A stretch of DNA of 64,000 nucleotides from JBCCTX01 sp964468435 (lineage in GTDB: Bacteria; Bacteroidota; Bacteroidia; J057): positions 77,401 to 141,400 of the forward strand of contig CAYXVE010000007.1 in the NCBI GenBank assembly GCA_964468435.1. Direction: 5' to 3'. The translations under genes were made by a program, and so were the position numbers. Position 1 is the first letter of the stretch; every line of letters starts with the position of its first letter. Shown here piece after piece: positions 10,072 to 20,031 of this stretch. Below the pieces are notes generated by a model. The model was given only the letters and a program-made list of their open reading frames with translations. It was not told where the DNA came from and ran no database searches.

Positions 10072-10283
10072 GCACCGATTGCTAATAATATGGTAATTAT
10101 ACCTATCAGAATGAAAGTCTGTAAAGACTCAGAGTTAAATAATTGTAAACTATTAATTGGAGCATACCATACGAGTATTCAAAGCGGATTTTTGGATCCC
10201 TTAACATGAAAAGCCATTCTCTAATGTATCTTTAAAGGACTAGTTTTCGTTAAAAAACCAATAGTATCTAAGCCAAAAGAATT

Positions 10284-10799
10284 ATGGAAGGAGAAGTAAT
10301 CAATAAAGTGGCCAATAGCCCATTGATCACTTTTAAACTAGAGGAATATTACCCAGAAGGTGAAAGGGTGTTGATCGATATCAAAGATCAGCTTTTTCAG
10401 GGGATGATACTTAGGGAGAAGGATTTCCGTGCATGGGTAAAAGAACATGACTGGACTCAATATCAGGATAAATATGTTGCAATAACCTGCTCTGTTGATG
10501 TAATTGTACAGGTATGGGCTTTTATGTTAGTGGAATCAAAGTTGCAACCTTATGCAAAGTATGTGCATTACGGTACTCTTGAAGACCTCGAGACAGAACT
10601 CTTTCGCCAAGCACTTGATAAGGTAGACTATACAGCTTTTTCAGATCGGCCAGTTGTGATCAAGGGTTGTAGCGACATTGATATTCCTAAAGGCGTATAT
10701 GTAGACGTTACCCGTAGGATGCTACCCTATGTAAAAAAACTCAGCTATGGTGAACCCTGCTCCACAGTCCCTGTCTATAAAAAACCTAGAAACACTTGA
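10284..10799 (+). CDS. DUF2480 family protein
   Basis: This is a 171-residue soluble protein with no signal peptide. It matches my recollection of the DUF2480 family found across Bacteroidota: the opening EGEVINKVANSP, the middle GMILREKDFRAWVKEHDW and the end YVDVTRRMLPYVKKLSYGEPCSTVPVYKK. Its function is unknown. It stands alone between the divergent sigma factor gene and the SPFH gene, with about 180 bp of featureless sequence after it. Confidence 0.75.
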   Translation: MEGEVINKVANSPLITFKLEEYYPEGERVLIDIKDQLFQGMILREKDFRAWVKEHDWTQYQDKYVAITCSVDVIVQVWAFMLVESKLQPYAKYVHYGTLEDLETELFRQALDKVDYTAFSDRPVVIKGCSDIDIPKGVYVDVTRRMLPYVKKLSYGEPCSTVPVYKKPRNT

Positions 10800-10979
10800 G
10801 AGATGCCTTTGAATTTCTGCGTTTTAGAACAAGCAGATACCTGGAAAGGGCCCTAACCTTTATCAGCGACTCCTTGCAAAATGATTGATCAAAATACCAT
10901 ATTATCAACTTTGATAGGTGAACTGTGATTATCCCATGAATTTTTGCTATCTTCCACCAAAAGTTAATTCAAGAAATTC

Positions 10980-11990
10980 ATGGGCTTATTTGACTTCATT
11001 AAAGGACAATTTATAGATGTCATAGAGTGGGTTGATTACTCACGTGATACGTTGGTATGGAAGTTCCCTGATCAGGATAAAGAGATCAAAATGGGAGCAC
11101 AACTGACGGTAAGAGATTCCCAAGTGGCTGTACTAATCAACGAAGGGCGTATGGCTGACAAGTTTGAACCGGGTAGATATGAGCTGACAACCCGCAATAT
11201 GCCAATCATGACCACGATCAATTCGTGGAAATACGGATTCGAATCTCCCTTTAAGTCAGATGTATACTTTTTCAATACCAGACAATTTACTGATAACAAG
11301 TGGGGAACTCCTAGTCCTGCAACTATACCAGACAGTAAGTTCGGGCAGGTTGAGTTTCGTGCATTTGGAACTTATAACTTCAGGATTTCAGATTTCGAGA
11401 AGTTTTACAAGGAAATTGCTGGTACCGCTCCTGTACTTGCGCTTAGCGATGTAGAAGGTACACTCAGGGGTAAACTGGTAGATAGATTCACGGAAATAGT
11501 GGCTGAAATGGCTGAGAATAATTTCTCTTTTGTGCAGATGCAAGCCAACAAAACAGAGTTTGTCAATGCATTGATGCCTAGCGTGACCAACTTCTTTGGC
11601 GACCTTGGGCTGCTCGTTACTGATTTCTCCATACAGAGTGTTACCCTGCCTCCTGAACTACAAGAGTACTTGCGTAAAAATACACAGATGAACATGGTAG
11701 GTGACCTACAGAAATTTATGATGTTCCAGACTGCAAATGCGTTGGAAAAATCTGCTGAAAATCCTGGTAAAGGGAATGTGGGAATGGATATGGGAGCAGG
11801 ATTTGCTATGGGCCAGATGATGATGAATCAGATGAATCAGCAGTCATCACAGGGTGGAGGTGGTCAGGCAGAAGAAACCAAAGAAGACATCATGAACATG
11901 CTGAAGCAACTGGGAGAACTCAAAGAGGCGGGCGTACTTACCGAAGAAGAATTTACGAAAAAGAAATCTGAATTGCTTTCACGTCTTTAA
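10980..11990 (+). CDS. SPFH-domain / virion-core-like protein with C-terminal SHOCT
   Basis: The first two thirds are an SPFH (band 7-like) domain of the cytosolic YdjI or 'virion core protein' type. It opens MGLFDFIKGQFIDVIEWVDY and contains FRAFGTYNFRISD. Residues about 255-295 are a Met/Gly/Gln-rich linker. The C-terminal 30 residues form a SHOCT helix pair, recognisable from LKEAGVLTEEEFTKKKSELL, which often drives oligomerisation. There is no transmembrane segment, so membrane attachment would be peripheral. A dynamin-like GTPase gene follows 67 bp downstream on the same strand, which suggests a membrane-maintenance or envelope-stress pair. The family is clear, but the role is inferred. 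Confidence 0.85.
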   Translation: MGLFDFIKGQFIDVIEWVDYSRDTLVWKFPDQDKEIKMGAQLTVRDSQVAVLINEGRMADKFEPGRYELTTRNMPIMTTINSWKYGFESPFKSDVYFFNTRQFTDNKWGTPSPATIPDSKFGQVEFRAFGTYNFRISDFEKFYKEIAGTAPVLALSDVEGTLRGKLVDRFTEIVAEMAENNFSFVQMQANKTEFVNALMPSVTNFFGDLGLLVTDFSIQSVTLPPELQEYLRKNTQMNMVGDLQKFMMFQTANALEKSAENPGKGNVGMDMGAGFAMGQMMMNQMNQQSSQGGGGQAEETKEDIMNMLKQLGELKEAGVLTEEEFTKKKSELLSRL

Positions 11991-12057
11991 GTTATTCAGT
12001 ATGCTTTCTATCATAGCAAATAAGCCTGTAAGCTGAATCAAGTTACAGACGCAGCTG

Positions 12058-13806
12058 ATGTATCATATGTATAATCCTATTGTTGACCAGGATCTACAGG
12101 CTTTCAGAGCCAGAATGGATGACATCGTCAAAGATCTTCATCAACTGACGATTGATATCAAGCATGATGAATTGTCTCAAACCGTAAGTGAATTGCGCAA
12201 TCGGATTAATGAGCCATTCATGTTTGTCATCGTGGGAGAGGTAAAAGCAGGAAAAAGTAGTTTTATTAACGCTCTGCTGGATACAGGTAAAGAAATCGTC
12301 GAAGTAGCTCCTGAACCCATGACCGATACCATTCTTCAGGTTACCTATGGTTCCTCTGAAAAAGTTATTGAGATTAATCCCTATCTGAAACGAATTTTAC
12401 AACCTGTAGAGATCCTGAAAGAAATTACCATCGTTGACACCCCAGGTACAAATACTATTATTGCTCATCACCAGGAGATCACAGAAAAATTCATCCCTTC
12501 AAGCGACCTGATCGTCTTCGTTTTTGAGGCTAAAAATCCTTACCGTCAATCAGCCTGGGACTTTTTTGACTATATACATGAAGATTGGCGAAAAAAGATC
12601 ATATTCGTATTACAGCAGGCTGACCTGATTGATGAAAAAGACCTGGAAACAAATAAAGTTGGTGTGATAGGTCAGGCAGAAAAAAAGGGAATGGAAGATC
12701 CTGTTGTATTTACGGTGTCTGCTAAATGGGAAATGGCCGGTGAAAAAGAAAAAAGTGAGTTTCATAAAGTCAGAGCCTATATCCAAGATAATGTTACCGG
12801 AGGAAAAGCTCCCTATCTCAAACTCCAGAACAACATACAGACCTCTCAGAACATTGGACAGCGAATAGCTGAAGGCATAGAACTACGCCAAAAGCAGTAC
12901 CAAGCCGATCAACTTTTCCGTAAAGATATCCGGGAAACACTCAAAGAACAGGAACAAAGATCCGACAAACAAGTCGATATGCTGGTGGAAAATCTGGTCG
13001 CTGACTATGATCGCATCACCCAGCGCGCCCGGAATCAGATTAGCTCTGGGTTGAATTTCTTCAGCCTGATGAAGCGCTCATTTGTGTCCATCTTCAGTAA
13101 AGACGCTTCGGTAAAAGAGTGGCTCAGCAATATTGCTGAAAAGATGGAAAGCGATCTCAACAAAAGCTTTCATGCCAAGCTCAAAGGTGGAGTGGTCGAT
13201 ATCGCCGATAGCATACAGCAAATGGTGAAACTCATCGATCTCAAAATTAAAAATAGTACCACCATCCTACGTGATGATCACGATATCTTCGGTGATATTG
13301 CCGATAAACGGAGCCGTATATTGAGAGAACTACAAGAAGCTTTTGACAAGTTTTTGAAAAATTCAGAAAATTTCGTTGGAAAAGATGTTTTTGCTGAACA
13401 TCATTCGATATCACCAAATCTCGCTACTGCAAGCGGCCTTACGGTCATCGGTGTGGTGCTGGCAGCTGTCACACAAGGGATGGTCCTGGATATTACAGGC
13501 GGTATACTGACAGGTATTGGCCTGATATTCGCAGGTGTTACCATATATACCCAACGCAGAAAAATCCTGGGTGAACTGGATCATAAAATTGAGGAGGGAC
13601 GCAAAAGACTCCATGTGGAAATGGATCAGAATCTCAAAGCTTACATCAGAGACATCAGCAGGCAGATAGATGAAAAGTTCCACAATTTCGACGCTATGCT
13701 GGAATTTGAAACCAAAGAACTTGATAGACTATACAGTAATTACGCCGAAATTCAGAAACGTCTAGACCAAATAGAAAATGAAGTAGGAGACGCCCAACAC
13801 GAATGA
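12058..13806 (+). CDS. Dynamin-family large GTPase
   Basis: The GTPase domain carries a P-loop GEVKAGKSS at about 60-68, a conserved Thr in the switch region (MTDT near 88-91), the G3 motif DTPGTN at about 127-132 and a G4-like QQAD near 198-201. A long helical stalk follows. Two hydrophobic helices at roughly 460-500 (GLTVIGVVLAAVTQ and ILTGIGLIFAGVTIY) form a paddle-like membrane insertion. A terminal coiled coil completes the 582 residues. Bacterial dynamin-like proteins tubulate or fuse membranes, and some protect against phage or pore-forming stress. It lies directly after the SPFH gene and probably shares its transcript. A second ATG, three codons downstream, could also be the start. 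Confidence 0.88.
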   Translation: MYHMYNPIVDQDLQAFRARMDDIVKDLHQLTIDIKHDELSQTVSELRNRINEPFMFVIVGEVKAGKSSFINALLDTGKEIVEVAPEPMTDTILQVTYGSSEKVIEINPYLKRILQPVEILKEITIVDTPGTNTIIAHHQEITEKFIPSSDLIVFVFEAKNPYRQSAWDFFDYIHEDWRKKIIFVLQQADLIDEKDLETNKVGVIGQAEKKGMEDPVVFTVSAKWEMAGEKEKSEFHKVRAYIQDNVTGGKAPYLKLQNNIQTSQNIGQRIAEGIELRQKQYQADQLFRKDIRETLKEQEQRSDKQVDMLVENLVADYDRITQRARNQISSGLNFFSLMKRSFVSIFSKDASVKEWLSNIAEKMESDLNKSFHAKLKGGVVDIADSIQQMVKLIDLKIKNSTTILRDDHDIFGDIADKRSRILRELQEAFDKFLKNSENFVGKDVFAEHHSISPNLATASGLTVIGVVLAAVTQGMVLDITGGILTGIGLIFAGVTIYTQRRKILGELDHKIEEGRKRLHVEMDQNLKAYIRDISRQIDEKFHNFDAMLEFETKELDRLYSNYAEIQKRLDQIENEVGDAQHE

Positions 13807-13948
13807 TGTTTTTATTCCTTTTATGTAATTTTTTTAGCTAAAAGACAGGTATTTATGTGAGTTCAGGAATGTTTTTTGCTGTATTCTGGTACAATTTAAA
13901 AACTTGCAAACTGTACAATACAGTATAAAATCCAGAATTACATCAGAG

Positions 13949-14485
13949 ATGTTACAACCCTTGTTTAAAACCCTGGCAAAAGGAGTAAGAATACCCCTTT
14001 CTGAGGCAGAGGCTATCAGATATCGTAGATACCGGAGATCAGATCTGGATGATATACTTACGCTGTTTTACGATACAGTACATGGGGTATGTGCTAATGA
14101 CTATACACCGGGACAGTTACGTGCATGGGCACCAGAGGAACTCAATAAACACGCCTGGGCAAAGTCTCTTAGGAAAAATATATGCTATGTCGCAGAGCTC
14201 CAAAACAGAATTATAGGCTTTGGGGATCTGTTTTATAAGGGTAATGAAATTAATCGTCTCTACACACACAAAGATTTCCAAGGATTTGGTGTAGCTACCC
14301 GAATCCTGGAAATTCTCGAAATAGAGGTGCTTAGATTTGGATTTGATGAGATGATACTGGAATCCAGCCTTACTGCTAAGGGCTTTTACGAATCACAAGG
14401 CTTTGAATGTAGGGATATTGTCAAAAAATGTATCGAAGGAGAAGAATTCTATAACTACTTTATGATCAAAAAACTCCTGGACTGA
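13949..14485 (+). CDS. GNAT-family N-acetyltransferase
   Basis: This is a 178-residue acetyltransferase of unknown substrate. The GNAT core begins at IRYRRYRRSDLDDILTLF. Motif A is recognisable at INRLYTHKDFQGFGVATRIL, and the end is LTAKGFYESQGFECRD. The open frame extends upstream to a TTG at 13904, but the ATG at 13949 comes closer to the fold and is the more likely start. It is closest to the YafP-like group of small GNATs. No neighbour suggests a target. Confidence 0.85.
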   Translation: MLQPLFKTLAKGVRIPLSEAEAIRYRRYRRSDLDDILTLFYDTVHGVCANDYTPGQLRAWAPEELNKHAWAKSLRKNICYVAELQNRIIGFGDLFYKGNEINRLYTHKDFQGFGVATRILEILEIEVLRFGFDEMILESSLTAKGFYESQGFECRDIVKKCIEGEEFYNYFMIKKLLD

Positions 14486-14645
14486 CATTCCTATTTCTTT
14501 TTTCGCATTTTCTTTATATCAAAATTTACTTTCACAAACCGGGCTACTTTGGCAAAAAAGTCATACATTTATGATTATCTAAGTAAACAATACCCTGAAA
14601 TCAGAGGTTTATATATCAATCTTTGAGCGAACAACAATATCAAAA

Positions 14646-16568
14646 ATGAATATAGAATCCGGAAAACTTCTATCTCAAATAGATGATCCTTCAGACTTGA
14701 GAAAGCTGAGTGCAGATCAGTTGTATGATTTCTGTGAAGAATTGAGGGATTACATTATTTCCATGGTTTCGGTTCATGGAGGACATTTTGGGGCGAGTCT
14801 GGGCGTTGTAGAACTAACTACGGCACTTCATTATATATATAATACCCCTTATGATCAACTGGTATGGGATGTGGGTCATCAGGCATATGGGCATAAGATT
14901 ATAACTGGTCGCAGGTCCGTATTTCATACCAATCGAAAATATCAGGGTATATCAGGCTTTCCGAAGCGTGATGAATCAGAATATGACACTTTTGGTGTAG
15001 GACACTCCTCTACCTCCATTTCAGCCGCAGTGGGTATGGCAGTGGCTTCTCGCTATAAGCAGGAAGACCGTAAAGTAGTAGCTGTTATCGGAGATGGTGC
15101 ACTTACCGGGGGAATGGCTTTTGAGGCACTCAATCATGGTGGGTGGGAAAAAGCTGACTTTCTGGTGGTATTAAATGACAATTGTATGTCGATAGATCCC
15201 AACGTGGGGGCATTGAAAGAGTATCTGACTGACATTTCAACTTCTGAGACTTATAATAAGCTAAGAACCGAACTTTGGCATCTGCTAGGCAAGCTTGATA
15301 AACTGGGCCAGAAAGCCAGATCTATTGCTTCCAAACTGGAAATGGCGCTGACTGCGACCATTACAAAGCCTGGAATGCTTTTCGAAGCGCTAGGATTTCG
15401 GTATTTTGGCCCAATAGATGGACATGATGTCAATCATCTGGTAAGGGTAATGGATGATCTTAAAAAGATCCCCGGCCCAAAACTCTTGCATTGTATTACT
15501 GTGAAAGGAAAAGGATATGCACAAGCTGAGAAAAATCAGACTAAGTGGCATGCTCCTGGGTTATTTGATAAAATCACTGGAGAAATACAGAAAAAAGTAC
15601 CCATCGATCCCGAACCCCCTAAATACCAGGACGTTTTCGGATACACGATTATTGAGTTGGCTAAGCAAAACAATAAAATCATGGGTATTACCCCTGCTAT
15701 GCCCAGTGGCTGTAGCCTTAAATATATGATCGCCGAAATGCCTGACAGGGCTTTTGACGTGGGTATTGCCGAACAACATGCCGTTACCTTTTCTGCAGGT
15801 TTGGCCACTCAGGGGCTCATCCCTTTTTGTAATATTTACTCTACTTTCATGCAGAGGGCATACGATCAGGTAATCCACGACGTATGTATTCAGAATCTGA
15901 ATGTAGTATTCTGTCTGGACCGTGGAGGGCTAGCCGGAGTTGATGGGGCAACGCACCAAGGTGTATTCGATCTAGCATATTTCAGATGCCTTCCCAATAT
16001 GATCGTATCGGCTCCTATGAATGAGGCTGAGCTTAGAAACCTGATGTATACTGCTTCTCAGGATGATATAGGGCCTTTCTCCATACGGTATCCAAGAGGA
16101 AAAGGCGTTTTGCCCGACTGGCGTAGACCCCTAGAATTAATACCAATTGGTAAAGGACGTAGGCTCACCGAGGGTGAGAATCTCGCGATATTAACCATTG
16201 GCCATCCTGGAAACTTTGCTCAGCATGCAATAAAAGATCTCAATCAGGAAGGTATTTTCCCAGCGCACTATGATATGCGTTTTGTTAAACCTCTTGATGA
16301 GGAACTGCTTCATGAGGTGTTCAATAAATTCGATCGCATAATTACTGTCGAAGACGGTGTGATCCAAGGTGGATTTGGCTCTGCTATATTAGAGTTTGCC
16401 TCTGATCATGGCTATCATGCCCGCATTCAACGTCTAGGGGTTCCCGACCGCTTTATCGAACATGGATCACAGCCAGAGCTATGGGCAGAGTGTGGTTTTG
16501 ATAAAAAAGGAATCATTGATACAATTAAAAATATGGTTGAGGAAAGTGTGATGGTGTCTAAACCATAA
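14646..16568 (+). CDS. dxs: 1-deoxy-D-xylulose-5-phosphate synthase
   Basis: Dxs condenses pyruvate and glyceraldehyde 3-phosphate in the first step of the MEP isoprenoid pathway, using thiamine diphosphate. The N-terminal region has VWDVGHQAYGHKIITGR near 78-94. The ThDP/Mg motif GDGALTGGMAFEALN is at about 150-164, with the partner NDNCMSI just after. The central pyrimidine domain has VGIAEQHAVTFSAGLA, and the C-terminal transketolase domain is complete. The length of 640 residues is standard. Its last 11 bases overlap the end of the convergent cinA-type gene, so the two transcripts must run into one another. Confidence 0.97.
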   Translation: MNIESGKLLSQIDDPSDLRKLSADQLYDFCEELRDYIISMVSVHGGHFGASLGVVELTTALHYIYNTPYDQLVWDVGHQAYGHKIITGRRSVFHTNRKYQGISGFPKRDESEYDTFGVGHSSTSISAAVGMAVASRYKQEDRKVVAVIGDGALTGGMAFEALNHGGWEKADFLVVLNDNCMSIDPNVGALKEYLTDISTSETYNKLRTELWHLLGKLDKLGQKARSIASKLEMALTATITKPGMLFEALGFRYFGPIDGHDVNHLVRVMDDLKKIPGPKLLHCITVKGKGYAQAEKNQTKWHAPGLFDKITGEIQKKVPIDPEPPKYQDVFGYTIIELAKQNNKIMGITPAMPSGCSLKYMIAEMPDRAFDVGIAEQHAVTFSAGLATQGLIPFCNIYSTFMQRAYDQVIHDVCIQNLNVVFCLDRGGLAGVDGATHQGVFDLAYFRCLPNMIVSAPMNEAELRNLMYTASQDDIGPFSIRYPRGKGVLPDWRRPLELIPIGKGRRLTEGENLAILTIGHPGNFAQHAIKDLNQEGIFPAHYDMRFVKPLDEELLHEVFNKFDRIITVEDGVIQGGFGSAILEFASDHGYHARIQRLGVPDRFIEHGSQPELWAECGFDKKGIIDTIKNMVEESVMVSKP

Positions 16569-17109
16569 TATGTAGTAGTAATTCGAGTGCCTTAATCACC
16601 GATTGCCCGCGAATCGCCTCGCGGTCTCCATTGAAAATATTTCTTACGATCATGGGTATTCGCCCTCGCTGTTGGCAGCAATGATATACCAGCCCTACGG
16701 GTTTATCTTTACTACCTCCACTTGGACCGGAAATACCGGTCATTGAGATAGATATATCCGCGTCTGAGTGGATCAATCCTCCCTGGGCCATATATTCAGC
16801 CACTTCAGAACTTACAGCACCGTATTTTATCATTAGTTTTTCATCTAATCCCAGCATCTCTACTTTAGCCTTGTTGCTATACACGACAAAACCTCTGTCA
16901 AAAATGGCTGAAGCACCATGGATACCTGTTATTGAAGTGGATAACCATCCTCCTGTACAGCTTTCTACGGTTGTAAGCATAGTCCCATTTTTCATGTAAG
17001 TGTATACCACTTCTCTGGCAAGATTGTTGATTTGAATTCGTTGCTGTACCCCTAATTCATTTTGACCCATTTTATTCCCCTCTTTGCTACTGTCTGGTTC
17101 ATTAATCAT
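16558..17109 (-). CDS. pncC: CinA C-terminal-type nicotinamide-nucleotide amidohydrolase
   Basis: PncC deamidates NMN to nicotinic acid mononucleotide in the pyridine nucleotide cycle. The protein is the stand-alone CinA C-terminal domain. The hallmarks are TVESCTGGWLSTSITGIHGAS near 45-65, YSNKAKVEMLGL, and SMTGISGPSGG near 124-134. The length of 183 residues suits the stand-alone form. An alternative start at the internal MGQNEL would shorten it by 13 residues. Its 3' end overlaps the 3' end of dxs by 11 bp. Confidence 0.9.
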   Translation of the reverse strand: MINEPDSSKEGNKMGQNELGVQQRIQINNLAREVVYTYMKNGTMLTTVESCTGGWLSTSITGIHGASAIFDRGFVVYSNKAKVEMLGLDEKLMIKYGAVSSEVAEYMAQGGLIHSDADISISMTGISGPSGGSKDKPVGLVYHCCQQRGRIPMIVRNIFNGDREAIRGQSVIKALELLLHIMV

Positions 17110-17650
17110 AAGATAACATCGTTTTCAGTTGGTCCTTATAGCTTGCACATTTAACATTCTGAATATATGGTTGTTTTTGCTCATTCTAATAAATAACAAC
17201 ATATAATTACGAGAAATATCTGATCATTATCCAGACAGTACTGGGTACTACTTGTATATAGTGTGGCACAATGCAAATGCTGCACATCCGCTCACGGAAC
17301 ATATCACCGCAGATGAGTTCCTGATTCTAACACCTCAGGCAATAAAATTGACATATGTTGCATTATTTCTATCTGTTGGGGTAAAAAAAATTCATACTAA
17401 AATTTTATCTTACATTTAAGTAAGCGAAATATCATTTGCTCAAAATATATGGAAATCTATCTGAGAAACAAAAATAGTCCGGATGATAATATACGTAGAT
17501 TATACAAATATATAAATGGCATGTTTGTGTAAAATTTAGTACTTATTTCTTACGTCTGTTAGGAAATTCTAGTAGCATATTCGGATGTGGCCTAAGTGGA
17601 ATATAGATTTGTTATGTAATACAGTAAATATAAATCTAATTTGAAAAAAT
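17110..17650. other. AT-rich intergenic region, 541 bp
   Basis: No supported gene lies here. A 70-codon open stretch at 17207-17419 has no ATG and matches nothing I know. Near the right end is the promoter-like box described separately. Confidence 0.5.
17604..17611 (+). promoter_or_regulatory. Candidate -7 box (TAGATTTG) for the DoxX-like gene
   Basis: The octamer fits the Bacteroidota -7 consensus TAnnTTTG and lies about 40 bp before the start codon. There is no clear TTG at the -33 position, so support is weak. Confidence 0.3.
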
Positions 17651-18091
17651 ATGTTATCGACAATTGATATACTTAGAGAGATTAAAAGTGTCAGAATACT
17701 GATCGCTTTCCTTCGGGTACAAATAGGATTAATGTTTCTGGTTCTGGGAGTGTTTAGGGTAATGGTTCATGATCTGAACTGGGTACCCGACTATGCTCCT
17801 GTAGCTAATTTTGTGGAAGCTATGACACAAGTGGGCTTTTTTGGTAATTTTATGGGGCCTTTTTTGATCATTACCGGTTTCTTTTTGATTAGTCAGCGCT
17901 TTGCTACACTGGGTTCTATCCTATTGATACCTATTCTTTTCAGTGTATTGGTAAGGTCGTTTTCACTTGATCTCAAAGAAGCCATATTTTTATCGTGCTT
18001 TGTTTTTTTCAACGTATTGTTGTTTATTCTTTGGGATTATGAGAAAGTAAAGCCCATTTTCAACTACGATACTTCAATTCGGTTTAAGTAA
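17651..18091 (+). CDS. DoxX-like small membrane protein
   Basis: The 146 residues form four predicted membrane helices: LRVQIGLMFLVLGVFRVM, FFGNFMGPFLIITGFFLI, LGSILLIPILFSVLVRSF and ILSCFVF-type helix 4. The arrangement and the opening LRVQIGLMFLVLG resemble the DoxX/DoxD-like superfamily of inner-membrane proteins, whose biochemical role is mostly unknown. It is a single gene, ended by a strong terminator. DUF417-like proteins are the main alternative. Confidence 0.55.
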   Translation: MLSTIDILREIKSVRILIAFLRVQIGLMFLVLGVFRVMVHDLNWVPDYAPVANFVEAMTQVGFFGNFMGPFLIITGFFLISQRFATLGSILLIPILFSVLVRSFSLDLKEAIFLSCFVFFNVLLFILWDYEKVKPIFNYDTSIRFK

Positions 18092-18130
18092 ATATGCAAT
18101 AACCAATATTAAGTAATTTATTCCATTGAT

Positions 18131-18157
18131 AAGGATGTCACCGGACCTGACATCCTT
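18131..18157 (+). terminator. Intrinsic terminator after the DoxX-like gene
   Basis: A 10-bp perfect stem (AAGGATGTCA with its complement), a 7-base loop and seven or more Ts on the plus strand. It also separates this gene from the convergent pntB. Confidence 0.88.
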
Positions 18158-18178
18158 TTTTTGATATCAGTTGTGATA

Positions 18179-19597
18179 TTAAGCTATGGCACGTACCTCA
18201 TTGACCAGTCCTTGAAGAGAATTTTTAGCATCTCCAAATAACATACGATTATTTTCATGGAAAAACAGGGGATTTTGTATACCTGCATAGCCTGGACTCA
18301 TGCTTCGCTTGAGAACAATCGTGTTTTTAGCTTGAAGAATATCAAGGATAGGCATACCATAGATGGGACTGCCTGGATCATCTTTAGCGGAAGGATTGAC
18401 TACGTCGTTTGCACCCACCACAATCACTACATCTGTATCTCCCAAAGCTTTGTTAGCGTCATCCAGATCTAGTAACTTATCATAAGAAACATCAGCTTCA
18501 GCGAGCAGGACATTCATATGACCAGGCATGCGGCCCGCTACCGGGTGTATCGCGTAAGATACATTCACGCCGTTCTCTTCGAGCAATTCTTCCAACTCAT
18601 GTGCCGCTTTTTGGGCTTGAGCCACTGCCATACCATATCCTGGAACTACAACAACATTATTGGAATAGCGAAGCAGTATAGCCGCATCATTCAGGGTGAT
18701 TTCCCGGGCAACCTGATCCTCTGGGCCCGCAGCCTGTTTACCTGTACTGCCAAATCCTCCTACGATTACATTGATCAGAGAACGGTTCATAGCCACACAC
18801 ATGAGAATCGTAAGGATGGTGCCAGATGATCCGACCAGGATACCGCCGACCAGCATGACCTGATTGTCATAAACCAGTCCAGCTAAAGCTGCCGCTACTC
18901 CCGTGAAAGCATTTAATAAAGAGATCACAACCGGCATATCGGCCCCACCTATGGGAATTACAAATGTGATTCCATAAACTAATGCAATAGCCATGATCCC
19001 GATTACAACAGCATAAGCAGCATCCGGAATCACCAACTTGTATATTATCCCTGCTATCAAAACACCCAGCAAAAAGAGATTGATTGCTGTAGGCTGGGGC
19101 AGCCGTACTTTACGGTCATTGATAAGTCCCTGCAACTTACCATAAGCGATAAGGCTACCTGTAAAAGCAATGGCCCCCACAAACATTGCCAGTAGTGCTG
19201 TGAGGTGTACACCTGTTGATACGCCATTACCTGCTTCAAAAGCAGGTTGATAGTTGTACAATTCCACCACAGAAATGGCTACGGCACAGGCTCCACCAAG
19301 GCCATTGAAAATGGAAACCATCTGCGGCATGGCTGTCATAGCTACCCTTTTAGCCACAACCCAACCGATTCCTGATCCTATGATCAAGCCTATAAAAATT
19401 AATATATAAGGAATGAATGAAGGGGAATCATTTTCCATGGGCATGACTAGGGTGAGTATGATGGCAAGGCCCATACCTAGCGCCGCCTGTATATTACCCT
19501 TTCTGGCAGTGCGTGGGCTACTTAGCCCACGGAGGCCAATCACAAAAAATATCACCGAGACTAAATACCCTAATTTGACAAGTAAATCTACATTCAT
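18179..19597 (-). CDS. pntB: Proton-translocating NAD(P)+ transhydrogenase subunit beta
   Basis: PntB forms most of the membrane domain II and all of the NADP(H)-binding domain III of the transhydrogenase, which uses the proton gradient to make NADPH from NADH. The first 270 or so residues are a series of hydrophobic helices. The C-terminal domain III carries VVVPGYGMAVAQAQ near 305-318, AIHPVAGRMPGHMNVLLAEA and VIVVGANDVVNPSA. It is the last of three genes, pntA1-pntA2-pntB, on the minus strand, with a 78-bp gap from pntA2. Confidence 0.97.
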   Translation of the reverse strand: MNVDLLVKLGYLVSVIFFVIGLRGLSSPRTARKGNIQAALGMGLAIILTLVMPMENDSPSFIPYILIFIGLIIGSGIGWVVAKRVAMTAMPQMVSIFNGLGGACAVAISVVELYNYQPAFEAGNGVSTGVHLTALLAMFVGAIAFTGSLIAYGKLQGLINDRKVRLPQPTAINLFLLGVLIAGIIYKLVIPDAAYAVVIGIMAIALVYGITFVIPIGGADMPVVISLLNAFTGVAAALAGLVYDNQVMLVGGILVGSSGTILTILMCVAMNRSLINVIVGGFGSTGKQAAGPEDQVAREITLNDAAILLRYSNNVVVVPGYGMAVAQAQKAAHELEELLEENGVNVSYAIHPVAGRMPGHMNVLLAEADVSYDKLLDLDDANKALGDTDVVIVVGANDVVNPSAKDDPGSPIYGMPILDILQAKNTIVLKRSMSPGYAGIQNPLFFHENNRMLFGDAKNSLQGLVNEVRAIA

Positions 19598-19675
19598 AGT
19601 ATGATCTGCTAATAGAAAATTGAAATTCTTTTGATCCCTGTTTCAGGTTGATGAAAATATGACAAGGGTAAACGG

Positions 19676-19984
19676 CTATTTTTTCTTTTTGAACATTTCC
19701 AGCATGCGGTCTGTAACAGCATGCCCACCTACTACATTGATAGTCCCCAGAATAATGCCCAGAAAACCCAGACCCAGATCGAGGTAATCATCTGGTCCTG
19801 ACTGTCGAAGCAGTATGATGGCTCCAATGATGACAACACCACTTATGGCATTGGCTCCTGACATCAGGGGAGTGTGAAGAACAGTAGGTACATTTGAAAT
19901 AAGCTCATACCCTAAAAGAATTGCCAATACGACCACATATATCATGGTGAGGTTATCGGTCAGAAACTGAAAGATGGTATCCAT
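19676..19984 (-). CDS. pntAB: Transhydrogenase subunit alpha 2 (membrane part of PntA)
   Basis: This 102-residue protein has three to four membrane helices and is the domain II portion that in E. coli is fused to the C-terminus of PntA. The family signature is visible in VPTVLHTPLMSGANAISGV and in the end FLGIILGTINVVGGHAVTDRML. Separate alpha-1 and alpha-2 subunits are the arrangement known from Rhodospirillum rubrum and are common in Bacteroidota. It lies 47 bp downstream of the alpha-1 gene. Confidence 0.95.
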   Translation of the reverse strand: MDTIFQFLTDNLTMIYVVVLAILLGYELISNVPTVLHTPLMSGANAISGVVIIGAIILLRQSGPDDYLDLGLGFLGIILGTINVVGGHAVTDRMLEMFKKKK

Positions 19985-20031
19985 AGAAATCTTTTGATGA
20001 TTGTGTAATGTAAAACAGATCCTGCAGTCAT

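Noticed and set aside
17207..17419. A 70-codon open frame on the plus strand in the gap before the DoxX-like gene.
   Set aside because: It has no ATG or convincing start, no recognisable motif, and a frame this long is expected by chance in AT-rich noncoding DNA.
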